A stretch of 37,005 bases of DNA from Bacteroidales bacterium. GTDB lineage: Bacteria; Bacteroidota; Bacteroidia; Bacteroidales; UBA932. Below are positions 6,574 through 13,943 of the stretch, one piece after another. Below the pieces are notes generated by a model. That model was not told the DNA's origin. It did not search any database and saw only the letters and a program-made list of their open reading frames with translations. The position numbers were made by a program, and so were the translations under genes. The DNA lies in NCBI GenBank assembly GCA_021443605.1, contig JABUTQ010000042.1, forward strand, positions 1-37,005, written 5' to 3'. How positions within the stretch are numbered: position 1 is the stretch's first letter; each line of letters starts with the position of its first letter.

Positions 6574-7470
6574 CTATTTGTTGTGCTTTTCGCAGCTGCC
6601 ATCGCAAGAGCCTTCTTTCCCGCATTTGCCTTCTTTCTCGCACTTGCCGTTTTTCTCGCAGCTTGCATCGTGTTTACACTCGCTTTTGCCCTCTTCGCAG
6701 TCACTGCACTCGCCACCGCCACATTCGCCTGTGCATCCATCGTGCTTTGCAGCCTTGACTTTCTGACCGCCATCGCAGCAATCCATCACAGCTTCGGTCT
6801 TAGGCTCGGGGAACCAGCCGTTTGCCCTGCCGCAAGCAACCACTGCAGTAGTTGCGAAACCGAGCATAAGGAGAGTTACAACCACGCATCCGATGCCTTT
6901 CCATCTCTTGAGCCACTTGTCGTTGTTCCAGCCGATTGTCTGGAATGCGCTCCAGAAACCGTGTGTGAGGTGGAACCAAAGGGCAGCGAACCACAAGATG
7001 TAAAGAACTGTAACCCATACGTTTCCGAAGGTAGCATAGAGAAGTGTATTGGGATCGCCCGGAGTCTTGCCCATCCAATCTTTGAGCTGCATATCAGCCC
7101 AGAAGTCTGTAAGGTGAAGAGCAATGCCGATTACAACGATGATACCGAGGATAAGCATATTTCTGGCTGACCACGAATCGGTCTTTGCCTTGTTTGATAC
7201 GGCATATCTCTGAGTACCGCGTGCGCGATAGTTTTGCAGAGAAAGGATGAATGCATAAATGATGTGAATGAGAAATCCGAATGCAAGCACCGGTACCATA
7301 ATGCTCACGATGCCGAGTGACATGAATTCGCAGCATCCTTCGAAGGCTTCAGGACTGAAAACCGAAACAAGGTTGAGACTCATGTGGAGAGTCAAAAACA
7401 GTATCAGGAACAAACCGCTGATGCTCATAATCAGCTTTTTTCCGATAGAGGAGGTAAAAATGTTTGCCAT
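6574..7470 (-). CDS. sdhC: Succinate dehydrogenase/fumarate reductase cytochrome b subunit with Cys-rich C-terminal tail
   Basis: A 298-residue protein. Residues 1-220 are the five-helix diheme cytochrome b membrane anchor of the Bacteroidetes/B. subtilis/Wolinella type. Helices lie at about 15-35, 52-78, 104-120, 145-170 and 193-213; candidate heme histidines are H29, H69, H119 and H167 or H170. It anchors the flavin and iron-sulfur subunits and exchanges electrons with quinone. Residues 226-298 are an extra hydrophilic tail with 12 cysteines in Lys/Glu/Gly-rich spacing (EKNGKCEKEGKCGKEGSC), not part of the normal subunit. With five helices and a cytoplasmic N-terminus, as in relatives, the tail should be periplasmic (inference). 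The sdhA and sdhB partners normally follow directly, but here a terminator and DUF3109 follow. Confidence 0.88.
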   Translation of the reverse strand: MANIFTSSIGKKLIMSISGLFLILFLTLHMSLNLVSVFSPEAFEGCCEFMSLGIVSIMVPVLAFGFLIHIIYAFILSLQNYRARGTQRYAVSNKAKTDSWSARNMLILGIIVVIGIALHLTDFWADMQLKDWMGKTPGDPNTLLYATFGNVWVTVLYILWFAALWFHLTHGFWSAFQTIGWNNDKWLKRWKGIGCVVVTLLMLGFATTAVVACGRANGWFPEPKTEAVMDCCDGGQKVKAAKHDGCTGECGGGECSDCEEGKSECKHDASCEKNGKCEKEGKCGKEGSCDGSCEKHNK

Positions 7471-7510
7471 AGTTTATTTTAATAATTTGTATTATCACAC
7501 TAATAGTTTG

Positions 7511-7518
7511 CAAAGATA
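7511..7518 (-). promoter_or_regulatory. -7 motif (TATCTTTG) for sdhC
   Basis: Read on the minus strand, TATCTTTG matches TAnnTTTG about 41 bases upstream of the sdhC ATG (7470). Confidence 0.5.
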
Positions 7519-7552
7519 ACCTCAAAGTTGTAAATTACATAATATTTTTTGC

Positions 7553-7560
7553 TACTTTTG
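7553..7560 (+). promoter_or_regulatory. -7 motif (TACTTTTG) for pyrH
   Basis: TACTTTTG ends 20 bases before the pyrH ATG. A TTG at 7528-7530, 22 bases upstream, could be the -33 element. Confidence 0.55.
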
Positions 7561-7580
7561 CTACTCAAACATTACGATAT

Positions 7581-8291
7581 ATGAAATACAACAGAATATT
7601 ATTGAAACTCAGCGGAGAAGCCATCGGTGGTCCGGACGGCCGCGGGCTTGACGAAAAAGTGATGGATACTTTTGCAAAGCAGATTGCAGCTGTCGCAAAA
7701 AGCGGCGTACAAGTGGCTATTGTCATTGGAGGCGGAAACATTTTCAGGGGGCTCAGCGGCACTCAACTCGGTTTTGACCGCGTGCGTGGAGACCAGATGG
7801 GGATGCTCGCCACCGTGATAAACAGCATCGGAATGTCTTTGGCAATCAAGGCCAATGGTATTGATGCAGAGGTGTTTACATCTACCCCGATGCGCCCTTT
7901 GGCAAAATATTATATGCGAGACGAAGTTCTGGACTATCTCTCAAAAGGTGGAGTCGCCCTCATCGCCGGCGGCACAGGAAACCCCTTCTTCACAACCGAT
8001 TCCGCTTCTGCCCTCCGTGCCTGTGAGCTTAGATGCGACCTTCTGTTGAAAGGGACAAAAGTGGATGGCGTATATGACAGCGATCCCGTAAAGAATCCTT
8101 CTGCAAAAAAATATCAGACCTTGACTTTCGATAAGGCAATCGCAGACAATCTCAAGGTGATGGACAAGACTGCCTTCGCTCTTTGCAGCGAGAACGATAT
8201 GCCGATAGTTGTGTTCAATATGAATAATGAAGGAGACCTCCAGGCTGTGCTCGAAGGAGAGCCCGCAGGGACATTAGTAAGTAACAAATAA
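7581..8291 (+). CDS. pyrH: UMP kinase
   Basis: A 236-residue protein of normal length for bacterial UMP kinase (amino-acid-kinase fold). It phosphorylates UMP to UDP with ATP in pyrimidine nucleotide synthesis. Visible family motifs are ILLKLSGEA (about 6-14), GGGNIFRG (about 50-57), RGDQMGMLATVINS, the TGNPFFTTDSA segment, and KGTKVDGVYDSDP near the ATP site. It is followed by frr after 12 bases, the usual pyrH-frr order. The rpsB-tsf genes often found before it are absent; instead sdhC is divergent. Confidence 0.97.
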   Translation: MKYNRILLKLSGEAIGGPDGRGLDEKVMDTFAKQIAAVAKSGVQVAIVIGGGNIFRGLSGTQLGFDRVRGDQMGMLATVINSIGMSLAIKANGIDAEVFTSTPMRPLAKYYMRDEVLDYLSKGGVALIAGGTGNPFFTTDSASALRACELRCDLLLKGTKVDGVYDSDPVKNPSAKKYQTLTFDKAIADNLKVMDKTAFALCSENDMPIVVFNMNNEGDLQAVLEGEPAGTLVSNK

Positions 8292-8303
8292 CTGATTTAT
8301 AAT

Positions 8304-8867
8304 ATGATAGAGAAAGCAAACGCGGTAATTGAATCCGCAAAAAAGAAAATGAACGGGGCTGTTGAGTTTCTCGATGAAGAGCTCAAGAACTACCGTGCAG
8401 GCAAGGCTAATCCTGCCGTGTTCAATGCAGTGCTCGTAAACTACTACGGCAATATGACACCCGTTCCACAGGTTTCAAGCATCACCACACCGGATGCCAA
8501 GACAATGCTCATCCAGCCGTGGGACAAAACTCTGATTCCTGCAATCGAGAAGGCCATTATGGCTGCAAACCTCGGATTCACTCCTCAGAACAACGGCGAG
8601 CATATTCGCATCAACGTTCCCGCTCTCACCGAAGAGCGTCGCAAGGATCTCGTGAAAAAGGCTAAGACTGCCGGGGAGACCGCCAAGGTGAGCGTGCGCA
8701 ACATCCGCCGCGATGCCATAGAGTCGCTCAAGAAACTTCAGAAGGAGGGGCTTCCCGAGGATTCTGAAAAAGATTTTGAAACCAAGATTCAGAAAGAGAC
8801 CGACAACTTCTCAAAGAAAGTTGAGGAACTCCTCGTTGCCAAGGAGAAAGAGATAATGACCGTCTAA
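8304..8867 (+). CDS. frr: Ribosome recycling factor
   Basis: A 187-residue protein of normal length. RRF works with EF-G to split the post-termination ribosome. Family features are the start of the three-helix bundle (EELKNYRAGKANPAVFNAVLVNYYG), the hinge region PVPQVSSITTPDAKTMLIQPWD, PALTEERRKDLVKKAK, and the C-terminal helix VRNIRRDAIESLKKL. It is co-transcribed with pyrH. It ends tail-to-tail with lgt, 8 bases apart, with no clear terminator between. Confidence 0.97.
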   Translation: MIEKANAVIESAKKKMNGAVEFLDEELKNYRAGKANPAVFNAVLVNYYGNMTPVPQVSSITTPDAKTMLIQPWDKTLIPAIEKAIMAANLGFTPQNNGEHIRINVPALTEERRKDLVKKAKTAGETAKVSVRNIRRDAIESLKKLQKEGLPEDSEKDFETKIQKETDNFSKKVEELLVAKEKEIMTV

Positions 8868-8875
8868 TACGGTTT

Positions 8876-9772
8876 CTATTTCTTCTTGTTGGATACCGGA
8901 CGTTGCACGGGCTTAGGCTCCAGCACGGCCGGTTTCTTGTATTTATAGCTGAGAATCAATATGGTAAGGCCGGCCAAGATAAACGGCACACTGAGCAGTT
9001 GCCCCATATTGAGTGTCATTCCCGATTCGAAACTCACCTGGTCGTTCTTGATGAACTCAATGAGGAATCTCATTCCGAAAAGGACCATCAGGAATACACC
9101 GAAGAGCCATCCTCGGTAAATCTTGTCGCTCTTGTGGTTGTAAATCCAAAGCAGCACCAAGCCGAGAATCAAATAACTGAGGGCCTCGTAGAGCTGTGTG
9201 GGGTGGCAGGCAACCCCTTCGGGGGGGAATACGTCCGGCCCGTAGGTTGTAATCCATTCATACGACTTGGGGAATTTGAAACCCCACGGAAGGGTGGTGG
9301 CACCTCCGAAAATTTCGGAGTTGAAAAGGTTGCCCAGGCGGATGCAGCACCCGGCGAAGCTCACAACTATTGCGATTCTGTCGAATACCCACATTGTATC
9401 AAAGCCGTGTTTCTTGCCGTATTTGTGGGCGTAAATTATTACACATAAAATAACCCCTATCGCTCCGCCGTGGCTTGCAAGACCACCTTTCCAGACCTTG
9501 AAAATCTCCACAGGATGAGACAGATAGTATCCCGGCTCATAAAACAGGCAGTGGCCGAGGCGTGCCCCCACCACCGTTCCCAAAAGGAGGAGATAGAGCA
9601 GCGGGTCCAGCAACTCCGTGGAAACCCCTTCTCGTTTGTAGAATTTCATAAATAGATAATAACCCAAGGGGAATCCGGCGATAAACAGAAGGGAGTAATA
9701 TCTTATTGAAACAGGCCCAATCTGAAGCAAAATTGGATCCACGTTCCATGTAACTGTCAGAAAATCAAACAT
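8876..9772 (-). CDS. lgt: Prolipoprotein diacylglyceryl transferase
   Basis: An inner-membrane enzyme that moves diacylglycerol from phosphatidylglycerol to the lipobox Cys of prolipoproteins, the first step in maturing the many lipoproteins seen in this window. ATG 9772 (MFDFLTVTWNVDP) gives 298 residues; a TTG ten codons upstream is less likely. Family motifs are SIRYYSLLFIAGF, VVGARLGHCLFYEP, the HGGAIG segment (His about 101) and GCCIRLGNLFNSEIFG, with several hydrophobic helices throughout. The C-terminus is basic (SNKKK). Confidence 0.95.
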   Translation of the reverse strand: MFDFLTVTWNVDPILLQIGPVSIRYYSLLFIAGFPLGYYLFMKFYKREGVSTELLDPLLYLLLLGTVVGARLGHCLFYEPGYYLSHPVEIFKVWKGGLASHGGAIGVILCVIIYAHKYGKKHGFDTMWVFDRIAIVVSFAGCCIRLGNLFNSEIFGGATTLPWGFKFPKSYEWITTYGPDVFPPEGVACHPTQLYEALSYLILGLVLLWIYNHKSDKIYRGWLFGVFLMVLFGMRFLIEFIKNDQVSFESGMTLNMGQLLSVPFILAGLTILILSYKYKKPAVLEPKPVQRPVSNKKK

Positions 9773-9799
9773 AAAAAATCTTGTTGGTAAAAGTTGACA

Positions 9800-9807
9800 C
9801 AAAAATA
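9800..9807 (-). promoter_or_regulatory. -7 motif (TATTTTTG) for lgt
   Basis: Minus-strand TATTTTTG matches TAnnTTTG about 28 bases upstream of the chosen lgt ATG, which supports the start at 9772 over the upstream TTG. Confidence 0.45.
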
Positions 9808-9820
9808 ATCTAAAAAATCG

Positions 9821-9828
9821 TAACTTTG
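9821..9828 (+). promoter_or_regulatory. -7 motif (TAACTTTG) for methyltransferase gene
   Basis: TAACTTTG ends 21 bases before ATG 9850. A TTG at 9794-9796 lies 24 bases upstream as a possible -33 element. Confidence 0.55.
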
Positions 9829-9849
9829 TAAAATTGACACCAAAAAGTA

Positions 9850-10782
9850 ATGACTATAGAATACCCATCTCCATCGTGGAGAGACTACGAGTTGATTGAT
9901 TCCGGCAACGGGCAGAAACTGGAGCGTTTCGGCCAGTATATTATGATTCGCCCTGAGCCTAAGGCATTGTGGAACAGCTCTTTGAGTGCTGATGAATGGC
10001 ATCGCAGGGCACATACCGAGTTTAAGGCCGGCGCAGGTTTCTCCAAAGCCGGCAAAGAGGACAGCGGCACATGGAATATGCTCCGCAAGATGCAGGAACA
10101 GTGGCTTGTAGGCTATCAGGGGCGTAGTGAAGACGGAAGCGACGGACTCGATTTCAAGCTCCGGCTCGGGCTCACCTCTTTCAAGCACGTGGGGGTGTTC
10201 CCGGAACAGGCTCCCAATTGGGATTTTATCTATCGCAATGTGTTAAAAATCAAACAGAAACAAGCAGAGAAGCCGAAGGTGCTCAATCTGTTTGCATATA
10301 CCGGTGCGGCATCGCTCGCCGCCTGCGCCGCAGGGGCAGAAGTCACCCACTTGGATTCTGTGAAACAGGTGGTTACGTGGGCGAGGGGGAATATGGAATA
10401 CAGCCGGCTCGACAATATTCGCTGGATTATAGAAGATGCGATGAAGTTTGCAAAGCGGGAGGCACGCCGCGGCAATCTCTACCAGGGGCTTATTCTGGAT
10501 CCGCCCGCATACGGCCATGGCCCCGATGGCGAGAAATGGAAACTGGATGAATGCCTTTTCGAGTTGCTCCGCTCCTGTGCCGAAATTCTCGCCCCGCAGA
10601 ACAGTTTTATGGTGCTGAATCTCTATTCCAACGGCTACTCGGCTGTCCTTGCGGACACTCTCGTAAAATGCGCTTTCGGTTCGAGAATCTCCAAAGCAGA
10701 CATATCTTACGGAGAACTTGTGCTCAAAGACAGCTTCGGCAAGGCGTTGCCGCTGAGTGTCTTTGCAAGATTGATATTCTGA
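9850..10782 (+). CDS. Class I SAM-dependent methyltransferase, RlmI-like (COG1092 type)
   Basis: A 310-residue protein. The SAM-binding motif I is VLNLFAYTGAASLAACAAGAEVTHLDS (about residues 143-169). The catalytic-region motif is LILDPPAYGHGPDGEKWKL (about 215-233), where DPPxxG is typical of RlmI/RlmK-type methyltransferases. These methylate cytosine or guanine bases in 23S rRNA. It has no evident PUA domain and is shorter than E. coli RlmI (about 396), so the exact target is uncertain. It lies 17 bases upstream of rlmN, another rRNA methyltransferase, probably in one transcript. Confidence 0.85.
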   Translation: MTIEYPSPSWRDYELIDSGNGQKLERFGQYIMIRPEPKALWNSSLSADEWHRRAHTEFKAGAGFSKAGKEDSGTWNMLRKMQEQWLVGYQGRSEDGSDGLDFKLRLGLTSFKHVGVFPEQAPNWDFIYRNVLKIKQKQAEKPKVLNLFAYTGAASLAACAAGAEVTHLDSVKQVVTWARGNMEYSRLDNIRWIIEDAMKFAKREARRGNLYQGLILDPPAYGHGPDGEKWKLDECLFELLRSCAEILAPQNSFMVLNLYSNGYSAVLADTLVKCAFGSRISKADISYGELVLKDSFGKALPLSVFARLIF

Positions 10783-10799
10783 TTATCAATAAGTTGAAT

Positions 10800-11810
10800 A
10801 TGGAAAAACTTCTTGGAAAAAATCTTGCGGACCTCCGGCAGATAGTGCTTGAAGAGGGGCTCCCGAAATTTGCCGCCGGGCAGATTGCGCAATGGCTCTA
10901 TGTCAAAAAGGTAAGTACGATAGACCAGATGACCAACCTTTCCAAGCAGGCAAGGGAAAAACTATCCGAAAAATATGGAATCGGCCATATTGCCCCTTGC
11001 GAGGTAATTTGTTCGGCAGACGGCACCAAGAAATATGCTTTCCCCGCCGCAGATGGGAAGAACATAGAGGCGGTAATGATTCCGGACGGAGACAGGAGCA
11101 CTTTGTGTGTATCGTCACAGGTGGGGTGCAAGATGGGATGCGTTTTCTGTATGACGGGCAGGCAGGGGTTCCACGGCAATTTGAGCGCGGCGGAAATCAT
11201 TTCGCAGTTTTTGAACGTAGAAGAATCGGACTCCCTTACCAACACCGTTTTTATGGGGATGGGGGAGCCTCTCGACAATTGGGAAAATGTAAAGAGGGCG
11301 ATTGAGATTCTCACCGCAGATTGGGGGTTTGGCTGGAGTCCTAAGCGTATAACTCTCTCATCCATAGGTGTTATACCCAAGTTGAAAGAGTTTTTGGATC
11401 AGACCAGATGCCATCTTGCAATCAGCATACACACTCCGTTTCCGGAGCAGAGGGGAGAGCTTATGCCAATCCAAAGACGGTACAATATAGAAGATGTCGT
11501 GAATCTTATAAAGCAATACGATTTCACCGGCCAGCGCCGCGTGAGCTTCGAATACACGATGTTTGCCGGAGTGAACGATAGTAAACGGCACGCCGACGCC
11601 CTCGTGATGCTCTTGAAGGGGCTTGAATGCAGGATTAATCTCATCCGTTTTCACGAGATTCCCGACAGCCCCCTCAGATGTGCTCCCACGCCTGTCATGG
11701 AGGCGTTCAGAGACCGTTTGAACAGGGGAGGCATCACCACTACGATAAGGGCTTCCCGCGGCGAGGACATCCTCGCAGCCTGCGGTATGCTTGCCGGCAA
11801 AAAATATTAA
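10800..11810 (+). CDS. rlmN: Dual-specificity 23S rRNA A2503 / tRNA A37 C2-methyltransferase
   Basis: The start is ATG 10800 (MEKLLGKNLADLRQIV), giving 336 residues; the open frame upstream is shadow. The radical-SAM motif CKMGCVFC is followed by MTGRQGFHGNLSAAEI. Later motifs are FMGMGEPLDNWENV, ITLSSIGVIPKL, LAISIHTPFPEQR and VSFEYTMFAGVNDS. The C-terminal RGEDILAACGMLAG carries the second mechanistic Cys. RlmN makes 2-methyladenosine in the peptidyl-transferase centre and in some tRNAs. It ends before an AT-rich gap leading to the ATPase/nuclease pair. Confidence 0.96.
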   Translation: MEKLLGKNLADLRQIVLEEGLPKFAAGQIAQWLYVKKVSTIDQMTNLSKQAREKLSEKYGIGHIAPCEVICSADGTKKYAFPAADGKNIEAVMIPDGDRSTLCVSSQVGCKMGCVFCMTGRQGFHGNLSAAEIISQFLNVEESDSLTNTVFMGMGEPLDNWENVKRAIEILTADWGFGWSPKRITLSSIGVIPKLKEFLDQTRCHLAISIHTPFPEQRGELMPIQRRYNIEDVVNLIKQYDFTGQRRVSFEYTMFAGVNDSKRHADALVMLLKGLECRINLIRFHEIPDSPLRCAPTPVMEAFRDRLNRGGITTTIRASRGEDILAACGMLAGKKY

Positions 11811-11837
11811 TTGAGGCATTTTTCAAACAAAATTCAC

Positions 11838-11845
11838 TAACTTTG
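11838..11845 (+). promoter_or_regulatory. -7 motif (TAACTTTG) upstream of ATPase/nuclease pair
   Basis: TAACTTTG matches TAnnTTTG, with TTG at 11811-11813 24 bases upstream. It lies about 170 bases before the ATPase ATG at 12015, implying an unusually long leader. Confidence 0.5.
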
Positions 11846-11899
11846 CGCAAGGAAGGTAGGCGATACCACATTTTTATGGAGAATCATAGTAACTCTTTT

Positions 11900-11981
11900 T
11901 TGCCCCTTTCAAGTTTGCATTAATTTGAATATTGCCCAGTTTCTTGTTTTTTTGGCTTTTTAAAAGCTGGCTATGGGGCAA
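11900..11981 (+). repeat. Inverted repeats in the leader of the ATPase gene
   Basis: TTGCCCC (11900-11906) pairs with GGGGCAA (11975-11981), extendable with one mismatch into flanking CTT/AAG. Inside it, GCTTTT-T-AAAAGC (11955-11967) is a compact palindrome. This could be an RNA structure or an operator. A 15-codon frame (MENHSNSFLPLSSLH, 11876-11923) starts just upstream; whether it is translated is unknown. Confidence 0.35.
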
Positions 11982-12014
11982 GAAGATAGAAAACGATAAT
12001 AAGCGTGAGACAAT

Positions 12015-13301
12015 ATGAAACTTCTTACAATCAAAAATATTGGCCCAATTGACCATGTAGAACTGAACATGAAGCGAGTAAACGTAATTATGGGTCCTCA
12101 GAGTGCAGGTAAAAGCTGCATCTTGAAGATTGCCTGCTTTTGTGCATGGGCAGAAAAGCGCATCCAACTTGAGCAGGACAAAAATGGATTCTCTGATTAC
12201 GAATTCTTGAAGGAGAACCTCATTGTGTTCCATAAATTGGACGGATTTATCCGCGAAGGCAGTATGTTCTCTTACAAGACGAATCATATGTCTTTTACAA
12301 TAGATTTTGACAAGAAAGATGGCGAGATGTTCTCTATGGCGTTTAATAAAAATGGGCATTGGGAATATCGAAGAAGTCGTGTGGCGTATATCCCTGCAGA
12401 GCGAAATATAGTGGCTGTTATTCCAAATTGGTTTGAAGTAAGTCTTGGCAATACAAATCTCAAGAGCTTTGTGTCGGATTGGAATATGACACGAGGTCTG
12501 TCCAATACGAGTCAAGAGTTGTCCGTATTGAATCTTGGCATTCGGTATTACTATGATGCAGACAAGAAACAGGACATGGTTCGTATGGCAAATGGCAATC
12601 CTTTGAACTTTGCTGATGCTTCGAGTGGTGTTCAATCAGTAATACCAATGTGGGTATATCTTGATTACCTTTTCCACAAGCAATATCAAGGACAAAATCT
12701 AAATAAACTGTCAATAGACGCAGACAACGAGAATATTCTTCAACACATTTATAACAAGAAGTATAAACCGGGTTTGGCCAAACGCATAGGAGACAACCAA
12801 GCATATATTGGCAAAATAGGAATGGGTAAATTGGCTTTTGCCAACGAAGATGAGTATAAAGAGTGTAAGTCATTGTTCAACTCATTCACGCAAACTGCTT
12901 ATTCAGACATCTATCTTGAAGAGCCGGAGCAGAACCTGTTTCCTGTGACTCAAGTGAATCTTATAGAGACACTTATGTCTGAGATGAAGCTGCATAACGA
13001 TTCCATTTTCATCGCAACTCATAGTCCTTTTATTCTCTATGCATTGAACAATTGCATGCTTGGCTATTTGGTAAAAGACAAAATAGAGCCCGGCTCTCCG
13101 CTGTTCGAAAAAAAAGATTGTTGGGTCAATCCAAAGGACGTTGCAGTTTGGGAAATTCGTGACGGTGCACTTTCGTCAGAAATTGATAAAAAATCTCTGA
13201 CAATTCAAGATAAGAGCGGGTTGATTAGAAGCAACTATTTTGATAGGGTCATGAAGCAGGTAATGGCGGACTTTACAAACTATATTGCCTATTATGACTA
13301 A
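12015..13301 (+). CDS. AAA (SMC/ABC/OLD-like) ATPase, probable defence-type protein
   Basis: A 428-residue protein with a full ABC/SMC-like ATPase core. Walker A is GPQSAGKS (27-34); YIPAERN lies at 125-131; a signature-like DASSGVQSVIPM at 201-212; Walker B DIYLEEPEQNLFP at 298-310 with Glu 302/303; and the H-switch ATHSPFIL at 334-341. This layout is that of the OLD/RecF-like ATPases used in many two-gene phage-defence and toxin units. No TOPRIM nuclease is visible in it. It overlaps the next gene, a PD-(D/E)xK-like protein, by 8 bases, so the two are probably a complex. It is AT-rich against its flanks (20 of 60 G+C at 12181-12240 versus 30 of 60 at 14641-14700), which suggests transfer. 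Defence is inference. Confidence 0.85.
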   Translation: MKLLTIKNIGPIDHVELNMKRVNVIMGPQSAGKSCILKIACFCAWAEKRIQLEQDKNGFSDYEFLKENLIVFHKLDGFIREGSMFSYKTNHMSFTIDFDKKDGEMFSMAFNKNGHWEYRRSRVAYIPAERNIVAVIPNWFEVSLGNTNLKSFVSDWNMTRGLSNTSQELSVLNLGIRYYYDADKKQDMVRMANGNPLNFADASSGVQSVIPMWVYLDYLFHKQYQGQNLNKLSIDADNENILQHIYNKKYKPGLAKRIGDNQAYIGKIGMGKLAFANEDEYKECKSLFNSFTQTAYSDIYLEEPEQNLFPVTQVNLIETLMSEMKLHNDSIFIATHSPFILYALNNCMLGYLVKDKIEPGSPLFEKKDCWVNPKDVAVWEIRDGALSSEIDKKSLTIQDKSGLIRSNYFDRVMKQVMADFTNYIAYYD

Positions 13302-13890
13302 ACTGGAGCAGACATTTTTAAAAGCGAAGACCTATACCGGTGATGTGTGGGTGGCTGATTATACCCTTCAAACACAAAACCTGCCAAAGGAAGAGCGTAA
13401 AGGTGTTGTCATTTCCGAAGCTGAGCTGGCAGATATCAGCTGTTTCCGTCTGCACAATGACTCAAATATCGAAATTTTAGGTGTAAACTTCGAGGAGCAT
13501 AAAAACTTTTTCCCTGAAGGATATGGAAGTTGTGAATGTCTATTCAAAGTTAAAGATGTGAACCGAGGGGGCTGGCTGCTTCTATGCGAACTTAAGTATG
13601 GAAAGGACGAATTACCTAATAATATCACCAATGCGGATAAGGCATTTGGCCAACTGTATGACACATGGAACCTTCTGAAGGATAGAAGAGTGTTTGCTGT
13701 AAGAAAATGCAAATCATACCTAAATATCAGTATGCCCAAACATGGAAATGAAACTCCGTTTGATTCGTATCTGAGCCTGCAAGATGAGAAGCTGGAGTGG
13801 TTGCAGCAGTACAGGATTAAATTGATGGGTGTGAATAACGTGCTGATAATCAATGAGGGGATTTTACAAGTTCCGAATGTTACAATATGA
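13294..13890 (+). CDS. Small PD-(D/E)xK-like putative nuclease, partner of the AAA ATPase
   Basis: The start is ATG 13294 (MTKLEQTFLKAKTYTG), 198 residues, overlapping the ATPase stop by 8 bases; a TTG at 13285 is also in frame. The segment SCECLFKVKDVNRGGWLLLCELKYG (79-103) gives an acidic strand (E81), a hairpin and an ExK strand (E99, K101), as in PD-(D/E)xK nucleases. It is followed by a helix with KAFGQLYDTW like the Gln-bearing helix of that fold. An annotated family was not recognised. The likely role is the nucleic-acid-cutting effector controlled by the ATPase. Mutational or structural support is lacking, so nuclease activity is inference. Confidence 0.55.
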   Translation: MTKLEQTFLKAKTYTGDVWVADYTLQTQNLPKEERKGVVISEAELADISCFRLHNDSNIEILGVNFEEHKNFFPEGYGSCECLFKVKDVNRGGWLLLCELKYGKDELPNNITNADKAFGQLYDTWNLLKDRRVFAVRKCKSYLNISMPKHGNETPFDSYLSLQDEKLEWLQQYRIKLMGVNNVLIINEGILQVPNVTI

Positions 13891-13930
13891 TATTTGTGAT
13901 ACACCTATCCTGAATAGAAAAAAAATATCC

Positions 13931-13938
13931 TAACTTTG
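13931..13938 (+). promoter_or_regulatory. -7 motif (TAACTTTG) for patatin gene
   Basis: TAACTTTG ends 5 bases before ATG 13944, so the mRNA would have a very short leader. It gives the patatin operon its own promoter, independent of the inserted pair. Confidence 0.5.
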
Positions 13939-13943
13939 CAGAT

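Noticed and set aside
11874-12635. Minus-strand frame of 253 codons across the ATPase start
   Set aside because: Opposite the Walker A region of a clear ATPase, and without recognisable domains.
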